DNA of 64,000 nucleotides from Cercophora sp. LCS_1 (Eukaryota > Ascomycota > Sordariomycetes > Sordariales > Lasiosphaeriaceae): assembly GCA_036250225.1 (NCBI GenBank), contig JAPZLL010000066.1, positions 62,001-126,000 on the forward strand. The letters are read 5' to 3'. A program made the translations under genes and the position numbers. Below, in pieces: positions 49,077 to 59,131 of the stretch. Each line of letters starts with the position of its first letter. The stretch's first letter is position 1. The notes below the pieces were generated by a model. It saw only the letters and a program-made list of their open reading frames with translations, did not search any database and was not told the origin of the DNA.

Positions 49077-51665
49077 TCATGCTAAATATGCCTTGCGCCA
49101 TTCACCTTCGTTCCTGCCTATATCCTCGCCTTCAGTGTAGCAGCTCCCAACTAATTTCATGTCCTTAGGCCCACTTCTGGTAAGGAAAGTAACCGGGGCT
49201 CCCTTTATGTAACAGATGTCGTCACCCTTTCTTGCTTCGGGTGGAATAAGGGCCACCCTCCCGCTTTTCAGAATGCCAAACTTTTTGCCCCCTGCTGAGG
49301 CCCCAATCGCGTACATGAGTCGACAGAAATCAGCAATGAAAAGAGCAAGAGTTCCTTCATCCTCCAGGTTCATTCCGCTTGAAATCGCTGAAGTTTGAAA
49401 TGCCGGCCAATAGGCAGAGTAGGTACGGCTGTCTTGATGATGACCACTGAGGGCCTCAAGGCTCTTCAACGCAATTTGAAACGTTTTGTACGCTTTAGCC
49501 TCCCTCATTGCAGCCTTCAGCGACGGCAAATAGACAGGGCCAGTCAAAAGGTTAAAGATAGTGGACTCCATATCTTCATATAGCCGCTGAGTAGGTGGAT
49601 AGGATGCTGTTAGCGATTTGGCTTCTCCGATCCACGTCGTGAGGGTAGCGAACATATCCGTGTACACTCCGGAATCATGCGTGCCGCTGGTCCTTTTTCC
49701 CACCGATGAGTGCGGAACTTGCTCAAAGGTAGTGGCAGGCAGGGTAGGGTCGGCTACGAGCAAGACTTGGTCGAACTGTTTAACTTCAACTTCAATCTTA
49801 CTCCGATCTTGCCCAGAATCGTCAGTCGAAGAGGGATAATAATACAAAGCCGCATCCCGGGTATCAACTAATAGCGCAGGAAGGATAAAGGCTGTCGATG
49901 GCTGACTCCAATCGGGAACCCAAGATGGCAGATCTTCGAATGCCCTCTTGTACCCAATGCCCGCGTATTGAAGGACAGAAAGCGATTTCGTCCGCGCAAT
50001 AAAGTAGCGTGCGGTGCGGGTATAGAGCGCATCGACCGGCTCATCGTAATCCGGTGCGCCTCCTGCAAATCCAGGATCCGAGATGAGACCTAACAGACCG
50101 AAGAAAATGTCGCGCGGATTGGTAGCTAGAAAGAATCGTAGCTGCAACGTGGTAAGAATTTCGTACAAGAACAGCGGCTGTTTGCCCTGGTACATCTTGC
50201 GGATCATGTCCATGCTGGCAATGTTGCAGAGGTGCCAGCTTATGTTGTTGAACGGATGGGCCCCCGTGAGTGTGGATGAACAAGCTGAGCCCCTTTTGTC
50301 TCCGCGAATATGTCCGATGTTTTCTGGTTCTAGGAGAGACGGGACGACTTCGGCAAGGATGGCCCACTGCATGGTAATATCGCCGTACATGATATGTACC
50401 TTCTGGGCAAGTGCCACCTCTTGCACAACCCAGATACGGTGGAAGTAGTTTCGCGAGAGAAGGGCGGCAAGAGCGGGAATGTAAGGGCTTCTCTGTAACG
50501 TCCACAACCGCCAAGACTGCCGCACCTGCTCCGGGAGAAATCCGCCTAGTTCGAGAGCCAAGAGGGAAAACAGAAGTTCGCGGGCCTGGTATGATTCTCT
50601 GGCCTCGGAGGGATGCGCAAGCCAAATCAGCGTTCGGGTTGCCAGCCCGTATATCTCTCCCATTAACATGATCTGCCAGCTCTTTTCCTGCTTATTCCCC
50701 TGGTCAACGCACACACCGTCGATCCAAAGGTAGGCTTCGCTAAAGAAGGACCTCCGGTACCAGAGATTCTTCGATACTTTTGGCGTTACAGCCAACCGGC
50801 AGCCGTTAACGATGATGTTTTCTGTAGGTTCTTCACCGTCCCATGTATAGGAGATTGCCTCAAACGGCAGCGTCTTTGCATCTTCGATGGGGAGGCATAT
50901 GAAATCGCACTTGAGCTCGGCTTTCCATGTCCGTCTTTGCACTCGTAAGACGCGTATTTCCCGTTTTGCGGCATTTAATGGGCAGTGGATATCGTAACGA
51001 AATTGCGGAAGAAGAGCGGAAGAAATTGCCGACTGATGAGCTTCCCAGGCTTCGATTCGGCGATTCAGCTTCCTTGGAATATCGAAGGCGGCGTCCCAGA
51101 TAGAAAAGCCGGCCTGGGCGAAGCTCCTCGTAACTTTGACGAGAAACCCTCGTAAGCTGGGGCCTGGAAGTTTCGGCCGTAGTAAATTCAGGACCAAGAC
51201 CGCCGTGGTGAAAAGGGAGATTGCTGAAAAGTAGCACCAAATCAACCTGCCAGCTTTCGATGCCAAGGTTGGGAGGAGAAAAGAGCACAAAGTGAAGAGC
51301 CCGGGCAGGAGCTGAACCAGGTTTTCTTCGTCCGAGTTTTGAAATGTGAAGTACTGGATGACAGGTTTCCTGGCCGCGAAAACAACAAGCCGAAGCGAAA
51401 CGAAGACGAGAATGCTCTGATCGGGATCGCTGGAGAGTATGCGTGTGATGGCAGCGGTTCCGCCGATTGCGGGGGCCGTCATCCAGTCGAGTGGGCCATG
51501 CTCCCCATCGCATCCAAGATGGCAGAAAATAATGATAATCTGCGCAAACAAGGGCCAGTTGGCAACAGCGTTCAATACCCATGTCGACCAGAGGCCCTTT
51601 AGAAATGAATAACTTCGCCCGCTGGGCAGAAATAGCGAGGCCAAGCACTCTTCCAAGATCCTCAT
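49077..51665 (-). CDS. HET-domain protein 2 with N-terminal membrane helices
   Basis: Intronless, 862 aa, ATG at 51665. Unlike ordinary HET proteins it begins with about five hydrophobic segments within residues 30-165 (LFAQIIIIFCHLG, ILVFVSLRLVVFAA, LLPGLFTLCSFLLP, LIWCYFSAISLFTTAVLVLNLL), so the HET domain is probably membrane tethered. The HET blocks are FEAISYTWDG (268-277), AYLWIDGVCVDQGN (311-324) and QIMLMGEIYGLATRTLIWLA. C-terminal motifs include YFHRIWVVQEVALAQKVHIM, PRDIFFGLLGLISDP and LPSWVPDWSQP, and the end (KGAPVTFLTRSGPKDMKLVGSCYTEG) matches the usual closure of the 700-900 aa class. A role in heterokaryon incompatibility or programmed cell death is inferred from family. Convergent with HET protein 1. 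Confidence 0.92.
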   Translation of the reverse strand: MRILEECLASLFLPSGRSYSFLKGLWSTWVLNAVANWPLFAQIIIIFCHLGCDGEHGPLDWMTAPAIGGTAAITRILSSDPDQSILVFVSLRLVVFAARKPVIQYFTFQNSDEENLVQLLPGLFTLCSFLLPTLASKAGRLIWCYFSAISLFTTAVLVLNLLRPKLPGPSLRGFLVKVTRSFAQAGFSIWDAAFDIPRKLNRRIEAWEAHQSAISSALLPQFRYDIHCPLNAAKREIRVLRVQRRTWKAELKCDFICLPIEDAKTLPFEAISYTWDGEEPTENIIVNGCRLAVTPKVSKNLWYRRSFFSEAYLWIDGVCVDQGNKQEKSWQIMLMGEIYGLATRTLIWLAHPSEARESYQARELLFSLLALELGGFLPEQVRQSWRLWTLQRSPYIPALAALLSRNYFHRIWVVQEVALAQKVHIMYGDITMQWAILAEVVPSLLEPENIGHIRGDKRGSACSSTLTGAHPFNNISWHLCNIASMDMIRKMYQGKQPLFLYEILTTLQLRFFLATNPRDIFFGLLGLISDPGFAGGAPDYDEPVDALYTRTARYFIARTKSLSVLQYAGIGYKRAFEDLPSWVPDWSQPSTAFILPALLVDTRDAALYYYPSSTDDSGQDRSKIEVEVKQFDQVLLVADPTLPATTFEQVPHSSVGKRTSGTHDSGVYTDMFATLTTWIGEAKSLTASYPPTQRLYEDMESTIFNLLTGPVYLPSLKAAMREAKAYKTFQIALKSLEALSGHHQDSRTYSAYWPAFQTSAISSGMNLEDEGTLALFIADFCRLMYAIGASAGGKKFGILKSGRVALIPPEARKGDDICYIKGAPVTFLTRSGPKDMKLVGSCYTEGEDIGRNEGEWRKAYLA

Positions 51666-52402
51666 AGTAGCGGGTTGTTATAGAAGGTAGGCACCTAACG
51701 ATGTGGTAACTTGCCGTGGGTAGCTGGGAAAATAGGAAGATATGGGTGAATTGTGATATACCTCGCAATGAATCCAGAAAAAATTGCCTGCCGACCTGCG
51801 AATTCCTCCCATCCGTGCACTTCTCGTCGAAAATTCCTTGCAGCTGGGCTGCCTCAGAATTGCGGCTGATGAAACAGCTAAGTCTGTGCACCCACCAAGG
51901 ACCAAGCCACTGCTAGACCTATTGTAGGGCAGTGGAAATTGCCGTTACACAGTGGGCACAGCTGAAAGTTGGGCTGAAAAGAGAGGTCAAACGGATGGAT
52001 CGTGGCCACCTGTTTTCTGGCTTTTGAAGCTGAATAACGGAGATAATTTGAAGTAATTGGACAGTTGTTTTTCGGTTGGAATACGTGTTTTTGGCCAACT
52101 TTTTTATGTGCGATACGTTTCCTGTATTGCTGGTCGACAAGACTAGAAACTACAACTACTGGAAGTAGGGGATCTGTCGGAAACGGTGCATACAGGAATC
52201 TGTGAAACTGTAAGAGGGTTTAAAGGCGCTGATTTTGGTGCCGTTTTCTCTGGCTTGCAGCCAGACCCTTGCTTTTATAGAGCTATCTGTAAGAACCATA
52301 AGATTGTCGCAACCCAGATCATGACCCCCATGGGCAGTGCATGTCACACTGAGTTCTACATTGGGACCAAAAGTCCTCCTCGGGGCACTCTCGCTTAGCC
52401 CT
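51666..52402. other. Intergenic upstream of HET protein 2
   Basis: Contains the promoter of the minus-strand HET gene. Open frames on both strands are short and without motifs. The right end runs into the HET relic. Confidence 0.45.
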
Positions 52403-52545
52403 CTTCCCAAACCGTTACCCGGGGTTATTGAAGATGCCATGGCAGCAACAGAGTCGCTAGGGCTTCCAGTACCTGGGGGTCAACCAATACTACATTTCTC
52501 AGAGCAACGAGTTGGCCAAGGCGATTCAAATATGCAATGCACGTC
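52403..52545 (+). pseudogene. Fragment of a HET-domain gene
   Basis: LPKPLPGVIEDAMAATESLG (52403-52462) is the standard approach to HET block 2. A one-base shift in AGGGCTTCC then places the block itself, FQYLGVNQYYISQSNELAKA, in the next frame (about 52466-52525). Compare YLWVDRYCIPQ in HET protein 1. The order and spacing are exactly those of HET domains, but LW-D has become LG-N and nothing recognisable remains after ICNA (about 52540). A decayed copy beside two intact HET genes fits local duplication and loss. Confidence 0.55.
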
Positions 52546-53280
52546 CGCCTGAATTCGAAATGGGCGAGCTGCAAGATGGCCAAGATCGGATGGGTTCACA
52601 AGAGAGTTGTTGTCGCTTTGCCCGGGACAAGAAAGACGGTAGAAACCTCTTCGGAGCATCGGACAATACTCGTCGACGACGCAACTTCCCCGCCCAAGTC
52701 CATGCAGACGACTCCAACCATCGAAACTCCCATGGGCTGATCGATGCCAGTGGTTCGACGCTAGCAACTCCGGAAGGCGTCCCGCCCGCCGGCTGCGGGG
52801 TGCATGTGCATTATCCGTCGGCAGCCGCACGGTCGGCTGCACGACGCACCCGAGCACCGTCGCATCGGCCTATCGCAGCATATCGGTTGGCTGGTCATCA
52901 AAAACCATCACCAAATCAACCGAGCATGGTTCGCGAGCCGTCCCGACATCGGTCGTCAAATGTGCAGCACAACCGTGCCGCACGCCCGTCGACGGTCTGG
53001 ACCGCGCCAGGCGCGTGTCTGCCCCCGCCTTCCCCCAACCTGTGGAGAAGGTGCTCCGATCCGGCGTCCCCCACTGTCTCCCCCACCCACTGAGCTTTGT
53101 CTTATTGCTCCCCACCCCGTACGACGCGATGAAGATTTCTCTCTCCCCACGGTGGGCCAGCAACTCTCCCGGCTGTCCCAGCAGTAACAACATCCCGACC
53201 GACCAAGATCAGACGAACGGATCTCAACATCCTTCCTCATCAATCACCACCTACCCTCCCAGCATCCTCATCCCATCATC
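52546..53280. other. Intergenic, promoter of MFS gene
   Basis: Open frames on both strands (for example 52512-53093 plus, 52480-52857 minus) lack domains and are Arg/Ser/Pro-rich. From about 53100 the sequence is very C/T- and CA-rich with CATCATC just before the ATG, as in strongly expressed fungal promoters. Confidence 0.45.
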
Positions 53281-55124
53281 ATGACCACCACAACCGCGAA
53301 CGAAACCTCCCCTCTGCTCCCCCACTCCCACTCCCGTCCCCAAACGCCCACCTACACCCGTCTCGCCTCACCCAAACCCATCCCTCCATCCCCAGGCACC
53401 ACAACAACGCCAATCGACGCCTCGGAATGGAAACCCACCCCTCTCTTCTGGACGATCAACACGGCCCTCTGGGCTAACGTCTTCCTGTCCGGCTTCGACG
53501 GCACCATCACCGCCTCCACCTACGCCGCCATCTCCTCCTCCTTCAGTGCCGCAAATAGTGCCTCCTGGCTGACAACATCGTACCTCATCACGTCCACCGC
53601 CTTCCAGCCCCTCTACGGTCGTTTCTCCGACCTCTTCGGGCGTCGTATCTGCTTCTTCGTATCCACAGTGACGTTCATGCTTGGCTGTCTCGGTTGTGCC
53701 TGTGCGAGGAGCATGGCCGAGCTGAATGCCATGCGGGCGCTGAGTGGGTTTGGCGGCGGAGGACTGATTACCATGGCGACCGTGATCAACTCGGATATGA
53801 TGCCGTTTGAGAAGAGGGGCGTGTATCAGGCGATTCAGAATATCCTGTATGGGTTGGGAACGGTGCTGGGTGCGTCGATGGGAGGTGTGATTGTGGATGG
53901 GGTGGGTTGGCGGTGGTGCTTTTTGGCGCAGGTGCCTGTTTCGGTGTTTGCGCTGGGTGTTGGGTGGAGGGTGATTCAGGGCCCGCCGAAGATGGCCGAG
54001 AGTGTTGGGTTCAAAGAGGTGCTGAGACGGGTGGATGTGTTGGGTGCTGTGGTGCTCGTCGGCGGACTGGCGGTGCAGTTGGTCGGACTGAGTCTTGGTG
54101 GGAATGATTACACGTGGGATAGCGGATTGGTTGTTGGCTCGTTGGTGGGAAGTGCAGCGTTGCTGGGCGTGTTTGTTGTCGTCGAGATGAACACGGGTGG
54201 CCAGAAGCTACCCATCATCCCACTGTGGATGCTGAAAGGGTGGCAACCTGTTGCCATTCAGCTCTCGAATCTGTTTGTCGGTATGGCGTCGTATGCTGTA
54301 AGTCTTTGCTGTGGCTGGAACCTGAGACGTTGCTGACGGTGACAGTACATGTTCATGGTGCCGTTGTACCTGCAGGCCGTCCGAGGTGACACACCATCCC
54401 AGACCGGTATCCGATTGGCTGTCCCGTCCATGGCGACGCTGGTTGGTGGCATCGTCGCGGGATCCATGATGCAGCGTGGCATCCAGTTGTGCCAGAGTGT
54501 GCGTAGAGGAACCATGCTGATGCTCGTCGGTAATCTGCTCGCGTGCGTCATGGTCGTGTTCGTCGGAAGCCGCAAGATGGAGCTACTGTATCTGATCCCC
54601 GCCAATCTGGGTGTTGGTCTGACGAACCCGAGTGTCCTGTTCAGCTTCATCTCGCTGTTTGAGTACAAGGGTAAGCCTCACTCTTCACGAATCCTAACAA
54701 AAAATCAAGACGAGTAGGAAAAGACTAACCTCTATCAGAACAAGCTGTCGCAACATCCACCGTGTATCTGATCCGCTCCATGGGTAGTATCTACGGCGTC
54801 ACGGTGACCTCTGCCATTGTGCAGAACCTCTTGGCGGCAGGACTACCCGGGGCTCTCGGTCCGGATGCGTCGGACGAGGTATTATCTCCTCATTGAGCTG
54901 TTGATGACTGTTCCGTTGCTGACTGCCCTGGTTTTTAGCTCATCGAAAAGCTGAGAAAGTCCATCGACGCGCTACAGGAGCTCCCACCCGCCGCTCAGGC
55001 AGCAGTGAGGGGATTGTATGGGCGTGCATTGCTGGTTGCATTTATGGCGTCGAGCGTGTTTGCATTGTTGGCGTTTGTTTTTTCGTTGCCTCACAGGACC
55101 AAGGCGATGCAGAGGAAGGGCTAA
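53281..55124 (+). CDS. MFS transporter, DHA2 type (Fnx/Vba-like)
   Basis: Four exons (53281-54297, 54346-54670, 54739-54878, 54939-55124; introns 48, 68 and 60 bp) give 555 aa in frame. An N-terminal tail with ETSPLLPHSHS (acidic dileucine, suggests vacuolar sorting) precedes 14 likely helices. TM1 has FLSGFDGTITASTYAAISS. Motif A-like sequence is PLYGRFSDLFGRRICFFVS, and motif C-like GLGTVLGASMGGVIVDG is the antiporter signature in TM5. The later exons carry QAVRGDTPSQTGIRL and AVATSTVYLIRSMGSIYGVTV. The layout matches fungal Fnx1/Fnx2/Vba vacuolar basic amino-acid transporters and related DHA2 drug exporters. Substrate is not determined; vacuolar import of Lys/Arg/His is the best guess. Confidence 0.9.
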
Positions 55125-56104
55125 GGTCGAGGGCTTTGGCCTAGTAATACGAAGAGGAAGAGTGAGATGTCGAGGACATGGAGTCTGAGATTGACGCATG
55201 TGAGGGGTAGCGCGTGGTGTCCTGTCGTCAGTGAAGCGAAAATGGCGTGCGAGCCAGTCACGCCAAGAACGGTCCGGTCACACAGATGGAGCCCAAGATA
55301 TGAACTGAGATTATCGTTTACGGACTGATGTCGAGCAGGCAACTATGGTAATGGGTGTATGTATTGTCTGTGATAGCCTGTACCCTTGGAGCAAATAAGG
55401 CTTCGGCTTAATTTGTGCGAGGCAACATTCGACGTCCTTGTTTTCCGTCTCCATATATGTCCCTTATTCTCCAAGCGGGGTGTCCGGCATCGACGCCTTT
55501 GCGTCAAGAAACATTATCGGTGTCCTCGTTGGAGCTCCAGACTTTGGATCTTAGAAGGATCCCTCCAAAGGCAAAACCGGTAGTGCCCCGAATCAAGCTG
55601 TTTGCAGATGAATCCAAAACTGGGCGCCAGCCATGTGTCCATCCTTCAAGCGTTAGAAACTATGGGCCAACTGTTAACTCTACGGGGGGTTAGCGGGGGG
55701 TCAGTACTGTCCACGGTCAACGGCAGGGATAGGCACGATGTTCGGCATCCCAGTCACCTCCCTGATCAACGCGTTCTTGCGACCTCATCTTGGGGGCGCG
55801 GAATGACAGTGGGGCGTGCCGATGGTTGCAAAATACAATTGCAATGGCCCATACGAACAAGTCTTTGTGTGGTGGTTGGGTGCTCAGAATGCATCAGCTG
55901 TGATGCTACGATGTCACAATGCGCTTCTCAAAATACGGCGCGATAGATGCGATTCTTAAGATACGATGTAAGAATGCGATGATGTGACTAGTAATTCAAG
56001 TTCGTGTGGATGCTTTGCAACCAGCAATTGAAGGTATTGCACAATACAATACAATACCCAAGAAAAAAGCAGCGCGGAAGCACATGACATAATTTACGTT
56101 GTTG
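55125..56104. other. Intergenic, simple repeats only
   Basis: About 1 kb without a supported gene. Around 55899-55985 the motif GATGCGAT/GATACGATG recurs several times imperfectly (GATGCTACGATGTCAC, GATAGATGCGATTC, GATACGATGTAAG, GCGATGATG). Near 56042-56057 there is a short ACAAT repeat. The right edge adjoins the toxin-like fragment. Confidence 0.45.
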
Positions 56105-56430
56105 GCTACAAGATGGTGCCCGTACGGGAAGTTGGCGGGGTGCGAGCAGAGCTCGAGCTCCCACTTGCTATGAAATTAATAGGTCCTATCAGCGTGTTTT
56201 CCATCGAACAAGGCCGCGAGCCTGCGTAGATAAGGTGGTAACCTGATGGTACCGGCGTTCTCAAATGGCATGAAGCGCTCATCGTGGAAGTCGAGCTTAA
56301 AGACGCCGGCGTCGTCCTGGGCCGAAGAAACGGCAACGGCCGCCGTGGCAATGTCCTGCATGGGCACGTCCTTGACGGCGTGCAAGGCAGACCTCAAGGC
56401 AACCCGTGACTTGAAGCTGCTGCCTGCGGG
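56105..56430 (-). pseudogene. Fragment like the C-terminal end of a Tc-toxin A subunit
   Basis: On the minus strand, between a stop at 56431-56433 and about 56105, the translation contains MQDIATAAVAVSS and DAGVFKLDFHDERFMPFENAG. This is a pattern I recognise from the end of the TcA (TcdA/TcaA-TcaB) subunit of insecticidal toxin complexes, of which fungi carry acquired homologues. A GTTACC...CATAG intron-like segment (about 56247-56172) interrupts the fragment. A one-base frame problem follows near the 3' end, and no further homologous sequence is seen on either side. A full subunit is over 1000 residues, so only about 5-8% remains and the fragment cannot make a toxin. It may mark a former intact gene or a displaced 3' end. 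Confidence 0.5.
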
Positions 56431-56564
56431 TCATGTTCTCTGCAGATCCAACGAACTCGCAAAACGGAATAAAGCCAATGCGATGATTTGCAAGCCCGCG
56501 AGGTGCAAACTTCCTTGTCGCTCTCGGACTCTTGACAACACCCTCTCCTAGACAAGCTGCGATC

Positions 56565-57656
56565 ATGAAGGGTGGCAATGCCTTAGCTCGGCTTCCCCAG
56601 GAACTCCTTGAGCAGGTTGTTCAGGAGGTGGAAGCGGATCCATGTGATCACGCTACTGTGGCGGCAGGTTACCGCCATTTTCTCCATATGAATGAACTCC
56701 CACCAGGTCTCTTCACACCAGCTCAAGCCCGGTCCTGGATGCGTGAGAAGGGAGCCTTTAGCACCAATGGGTTGGCCAGTCTTTGCCTGGTCTCACGGCA
56801 ACTGAATCAACTCGCGAATCCACGTCTCTACCGCAACTTGGACTCTTTCCATACAAACACGGGGTGGTATCTACTTGCGCGGACGCTCGTTACACGGCGC
56901 GACCTTGCCAGCCTGGTCAGGCATCTCGACGTCGATGAGCTCGAAGTTCCCGAAGACCTACTACCGCTTCCAATTCCCGAGGTCGCAGCGTACTACGCTG
57001 ATCAAGCCGCACTCGTCCCCGACCCAAGCCTGCCAGCCGATGGGATCACCAGCTCGGACTATGAAGAAGTGCTGGAGGCCGCGACAGCCATCATGGCGAG
57101 CCTCTGTCCCAATCTCGAGACGCTCGATTGCAGGACATACTGCGTTAGCGACCGTGATGGGCTAATGTGCGGGCTTTGCATGCCGGCATCCATGCCCAAT
57201 CTACAGGTGCTTGCTCTCACGCACTACGATTCGATGTATGGATTTGACCTCGGCGAATTATCATCTCTTCTCCGCGCAGCGCCAAACCTCACAACTCTTC
57301 ATCTGGAGCAGGCGGCCGCCGGGGGACTTCCAGATGATCTGAAGCTCGAAAAAGTGACGTTTGTCAACATGAGGGGTACCATCCATGACGGCGACCTCAT
57401 CGCCTTGCTTCGTCTCTGCCCGAATGCGGAAGAGCTCCAGTACGAATGCATCGGACCCTGCTTTGGGGAAGATCAGTTTGGACCACGTGAAGCTGTCGAT
57501 GCTGTGGTCACCCACGCTCCACGTCTGAAGGTATTTGGGTTAGATTTGTACCGGTGGAATGACATGGATGTGGACTTCAACACAGAGAATATGCGGGCGG
57601 CGAAGCGGATGTTGGAGGGAGCACGGATACCAGGTTGCTCAGCAGCTGTGGGATAA
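56565..57656 (+). CDS. F-box/LRR-like protein
   Basis: Intronless, 363 aa from the ATG at 56565; the frame is open upstream only from a TTG. The N-terminus LARLPQELLEQVVQEVEADP is F-box-like but interrupted by an insertion before the second half (NGLASLCLVSRQLNQLANPRLYRNLDSF). This is the usual split arrangement in fungal F-box proteins. Then come irregular leucine-rich units: LVRHLDVDELEVPEDLL, LCPNLETLDCRTYC, MPNLQVLALTHYD, LLRAAPNLTTLHLEQA and LLRLCPNAEELQYE. It probably acts as a substrate adaptor of an SCF ubiquitin ligase. The C-terminus ends soon after HAPRLKVFGLDLYRW; relatives often continue with more LRRs, so it may be shortened. The first coding bases lie about 130 bp from the Tc-like fragment on the other strand. 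Confidence 0.7.
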   Translation: MKGGNALARLPQELLEQVVQEVEADPCDHATVAAGYRHFLHMNELPPGLFTPAQARSWMREKGAFSTNGLASLCLVSRQLNQLANPRLYRNLDSFHTNTGWYLLARTLVTRRDLASLVRHLDVDELEVPEDLLPLPIPEVAAYYADQAALVPDPSLPADGITSSDYEEVLEAATAIMASLCPNLETLDCRTYCVSDRDGLMCGLCMPASMPNLQVLALTHYDSMYGFDLGELSSLLRAAPNLTTLHLEQAAAGGLPDDLKLEKVTFVNMRGTIHDGDLIALLRLCPNAEELQYECIGPCFGEDQFGPREAVDAVVTHAPRLKVFGLDLYRWNDMDVDFNTENMRAAKRMLEGARIPGCSAAVG

Positions 57657-58286
57657 TGTCTCCTGTGCTTGCATCAGGACTGCATAGTGCTTTTATGCAA
57701 CTTGTTGAGGGCTGTCGCAATCTCACAAGCGCCCGTTGAATGATCAAGCTTTTACGAGATTTTTTGTTTTCGGCCAATGACAATCGGCGATATTGACGTT
57801 CGGCCTTGGGATCAATGGGTGAGCTGTTATGATGGGGGCAGGGGGCACTGGCAAGCAGTAGAGTTGAGGTGGCTGTGCTGAATAAACGCGCCTTGGAAAA
57901 CGCCTACTGCAAAGAGAGGGGTAGACAGGGCATCGAGCAGCAAGCTACACGCACTAGATTTGATTATCTGATCCCTGGGCTCACTTGAATAACTAATGAC
58001 GGTATTGCTTGAGGTAACGGTATACAAACAGGTCCCGCAGCACCATCGGCATAACTTTGGGGCCAAGGGCATTGGACACGTCACGGCGCTGAGGCTTTCT
58101 TGCCAGAGTTGGGGCTAAAATGTGGGGAAGAACTCTGTCCGATAGCAAAAACAACCACGCAATAAGGTGCCTAGGCAACGGGCCTCTTGACGTCGCGCTC
58201 TCCGGGTTGCAACAAGTCTTCGAACTCAGACATCAAACCAGGCCAACGAGAACAACTGTTAGGACCGGTACGAAGACGCAAATAAA
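57657..58286. other. Intergenic, no supported gene
   Basis: About 0.6 kb. Short minus-strand frames (57827-58178) lack motifs. Nothing else seen. Confidence 0.5.
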
Positions 58287-58838
58287 ATGCCCATCCAAGC
58301 AACCATGGGCAACGCCGGCCTCATTGCGGCAGGTATCAGTGTTGGCGATGTTGCCACACTTTTCACCCTCGGCACGCGTATCGGGAATTGGGTCACAGCA
58401 GAAAAGGGCGATAGAGATCTCCTTGGTATGCTTGAGGAGGACGAACATGCTTTCTTGGAACGCCGCGGCCTCGTTGGTATTACCCGTTTCCAGAAGCGAT
58501 GGGATTGTCGCCTTCAGGTGGTTAAGAACGGCAAGCTCGAGCGTGTCACGGGCAAATCGGTTGAGCGGCTTCTGAGCAGCTCCTCCCAGTGGACCGTTGT
58601 GATGACTTGCATCGCCGCCGCGCTCGATGAGTTTGCGTCCAGCGCAATGGTTCGCAGCATCTGCAAGGACTTGCTGCACCGTTTGTTTCCTGCGACGAAT
58701 CTGGGCACGCAAAATTTCCTTTTCGTACCGCGCCCACGTGACGCCGCTCATCCCGGCTCAGGGCCAGCTCAGGATTGGCTCAGTCTTGCTCACCCTCTAA
58801 ACCATTTCTGGAAGGCTGTAGCAATACATTGTTCTTGA
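58287..58838 (+). CDS. Truncated fungal N-terminal module of unknown function
   Basis: 183 aa as read. From MGNAGLIAAGISVGDVATLFTLGTRIGNWVT (ATG at 58305 is the likely start; 58287 is the first in frame) through GDRDLLGMLEEDEHAFLERRGL, VTGKSVERLLSSSSQWTVVMTCIAAALDEFASS and KDLLHRLF it follows a helical module. I recognise this module from the N-termini of large fungal proteins of unknown function. After about residue 150 the match is lost (FVPRPRDAAHPGSGPAQDW) and the frame stops. The usual C-terminal several hundred residues are absent downstream. It is probably a remnant or a stand-alone short gene; no function is assigned. Confidence 0.5.
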   Translation: MPIQATMGNAGLIAAGISVGDVATLFTLGTRIGNWVTAEKGDRDLLGMLEEDEHAFLERRGLVGITRFQKRWDCRLQVVKNGKLERVTGKSVERLLSSSSQWTVVMTCIAAALDEFASSAMVRSICKDLLHRLFPATNLGTQNFLFVPRPRDAAHPGSGPAQDWLSLAHPLNHFWKAVAIHCS

Positions 58839-59131
58839 GATCTACTGTTTGGAACCTCTGGATCTACAGTCTGCTTGACAGTGTATTCATCCCCTCGAGA
58901 GTTGTGCTAGCCTCCATATAGTCGCCTTGCCCCCTACGAACTTAGAGCATTGGACCCTATCCGCTCTTACGATCTGTCTTTACCTTGGCCACTACGGTGT
59001 TCCAGGAGCAGGCCGTAACAGTACCTTGATGATGAGCTATTGCAGGGCTATGGTGCAAATAGACGTTCTCTTATGAATTGCCCTTAACTGCTCCTATGCT
59101 TGCCTCCATCCACCCGTGAGACTCCGGCCCC
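58839..59131. other. Short intergenic, 3' flank of HET protein 3
   Basis: Under 300 bp between the truncated module (plus) and the stop of HET protein 3 (minus). No feature recognised. Confidence 0.5.

Noticed and set aside
52512..53093. 193-codon plus-strand frame overlapping the HET fragment
   Set aside because: Only its first residues share the HET-like frame; the rest is Arg/Ser/Pro-rich without motif.
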